Below are positions 4,350-5,019 of a stretch of 5,019 nucleotides of DNA, in pieces; the first letter of the stretch is position 1, and every line of letters begins with the position of its first letter. The DNA is from CS1-C013 sp964353745 (GTDB taxonomy: Archaea; Aenigmatarchaeota; Aenigmatarchaeia; Aenigmatarchaeales; Aenigmatarchaeaceae). The DNA is taken from the NCBI GenBank assembly GCA_964353745.1, contig CAYGWD010000040.1:1-5019 (forward strand), read 5' to 3'. Below the pieces are notes generated by a model. That model was given only the letters and a program-made list of their open reading frames with translations, was not told the DNA's origin and made no database searches. Made by a program: the position numbers and the translations under genes.

Positions 4350-5019
4350 TAAAAGACTTGGGAATAGGCCAAGTTTACAATGCTGTTAAAGAAAAGACCA
4401 TAAAAATTTCTATTAAAACCGAAAAGGGAACCTTCTCAGCATGTGCTCCTTCTGGAACTTCTGCAGGAGAATACGAGGCAAAAAAACTAGACATTAAAAC
4501 CATTGTAAAGAACTTCCCTGCAATAAAGAGAAAGTTTATCGGTGAAAGCGAAAGTGCGGTAGACAAGATAATAAAGAATATTGGTATAGACAAAATAGGT
4601 GCGAATTTATCAATAGCTTTGTCAATTGCTGCAATAAGAGCCTTGTCAAAAAATAATGCTTATCAGTTTTTTAATAAAGGGGCTAATGTCTTTCCTTATC
4701 CATTGGGTAATGTCATAGGTGGGGGAGCTCACAAGGGTTATACTTCTGAGCAGGAATTTTTGATCTTGCCGGTCAAGGCTAAGAGCATTAAGGAAGCTGT
4801 GAGAACAAACCAATCGATATGGGAGGACGTTGGCAAATTTATCAAATCAAAAGGAATATTGTTAGGAAATAATTATGAAGGAGCTTGGATGTGCAAATTG
4901 AACGACCTTGAAACCCTAGATGCGTTAAGCAGGATAACAGAGGATTATGAGGCTAGGATTGGAATAGACTTTGCTTCTTCTCAGTTCTATAAAGGAGGCA
5001 GGTATTCTTATATAAATCC
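4346..5019 (+). CDS. eno: Enolase (phosphopyruvate hydratase), 5' part, divergent N-terminus
   Basis: Enolase interconverts 2-phosphoglycerate and phosphoenolpyruvate in glycolysis and gluconeogenesis, in the cytosol with Mg2+. The window holds 224 codons plus two bases, about half of a typical 410-430 residue enolase. Matches to known active-site elements are PSGTSAG (35-41, the catalytic-loop PSGASTG, with the metal-binding serine S39), GGGAHKG with H129 (yeast H159), QEF with Q136/E137 (yeast Q167/E168), E178 (yeast E211, normally in GDEGG, here YEGAW), and the metal ligand D208 in GIDFASSQFYKGG (yeast D246). The N-terminal family signature DSRGNPT is replaced without a gap by NAVKEKT (12-18), losing its arginine, and the region after the loop is shortened. 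The ATG at 4346 is the only suitable start. All six arginines are AGR. It is probably a working but divergent enolase; a paralogue with changed function is the alternative. Confidence 0.9.
   Translation, partial: MIKDLGIGQVYNAVKEKTIKISIKTEKGTFSACAPSGTSAGEYEAKKLDIKTIVKNFPAIKRKFIGESESAVDKIIKNIGIDKIGANLSIALSIAAIRALSKNNAYQFFNKGANVFPYPLGNVIGGGAHKGYTSEQEFLILPVKAKSIKEAVRTNQSIWEDVGKFIKSKGILLGNNYEGAWMCKLNDLETLDALSRITEDYEARIGIDFASSQFYKGGRYSYIN

Noticed and set aside
4375..4593. Minus-strand open frame opposite enolase, with a membrane-like composition
   Set aside because: It lies wholly within the enolase coding region. Hydrophobic residues come from reading lysine- and glutamate-rich codons in reverse.

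Overview
The window is archaeal. Three families that bacteria lack or carry only in different form are recognisable: Nop10 (box H/ACA RNP protein), a PAC2-family proteasome-assembly chaperone homologue, and RpoK (RNA polymerase subunit K, the Rpb6/omega counterpart). A fourth recognisable gene is an enolase. AT-rich DNA, short genes, mostly leaderless-looking starts under TATA boxes of the ATTTAAAT/GCTTAAAT type, and several genes I cannot assign suggest a small-genome lineage, perhaps DPANN (Woesearchaeota/Pacearchaeota-like). That placement is inference.

Layout. (1) 1-963: the 3' end of a conserved archaeal information-processing operon, Nop10 followed after 17 nt by the PAC2 gene. (2) 964-3551: a block of four unrecognised genes. 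They are a 135-aa protein (+), a 369-aa protein (+) that is visibly an internal duplication, a 135-aa protein (-), and a 71-aa protein (+). Most have their own TATA-like box. The 369-aa gene is followed by an in-frame open stretch past its TAG stop and is flanked by two diverged copies of a 39-nt direct repeat. (3) 3552-5019: rpoK and the first 224 codons of an enolase gene that runs off the window. These two are usually close neighbours in archaea, but here an unrecognised 81-aa gene lies between them on the opposite strand. It has a perfect Shine-Dalgarno sequence and an operator-like dyad at its predicted transcription start.

Patterns across the window. The four recognised genes encode all 20 of their arginines with AGA/AGG, while the five unrecognised genes use CGN for 17 of 52, which splits core from accessory genes. 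A small palindromic motif (AACAA-n-TTGTT followed by a variant of AAGATTATAG) occurs three times, each within about 35 nt after a stop codon. The enolase keeps its catalytic residues but has lost the DSRGNPT signature at its N-terminus, and a possible 13-codon leaderless leader ORF overlaps its start by ATGA.

No CRISPR array, IS element, rRNA or tRNA was seen. No gene-free stretch exceeds 300 bases; the longest is 2662-2846.
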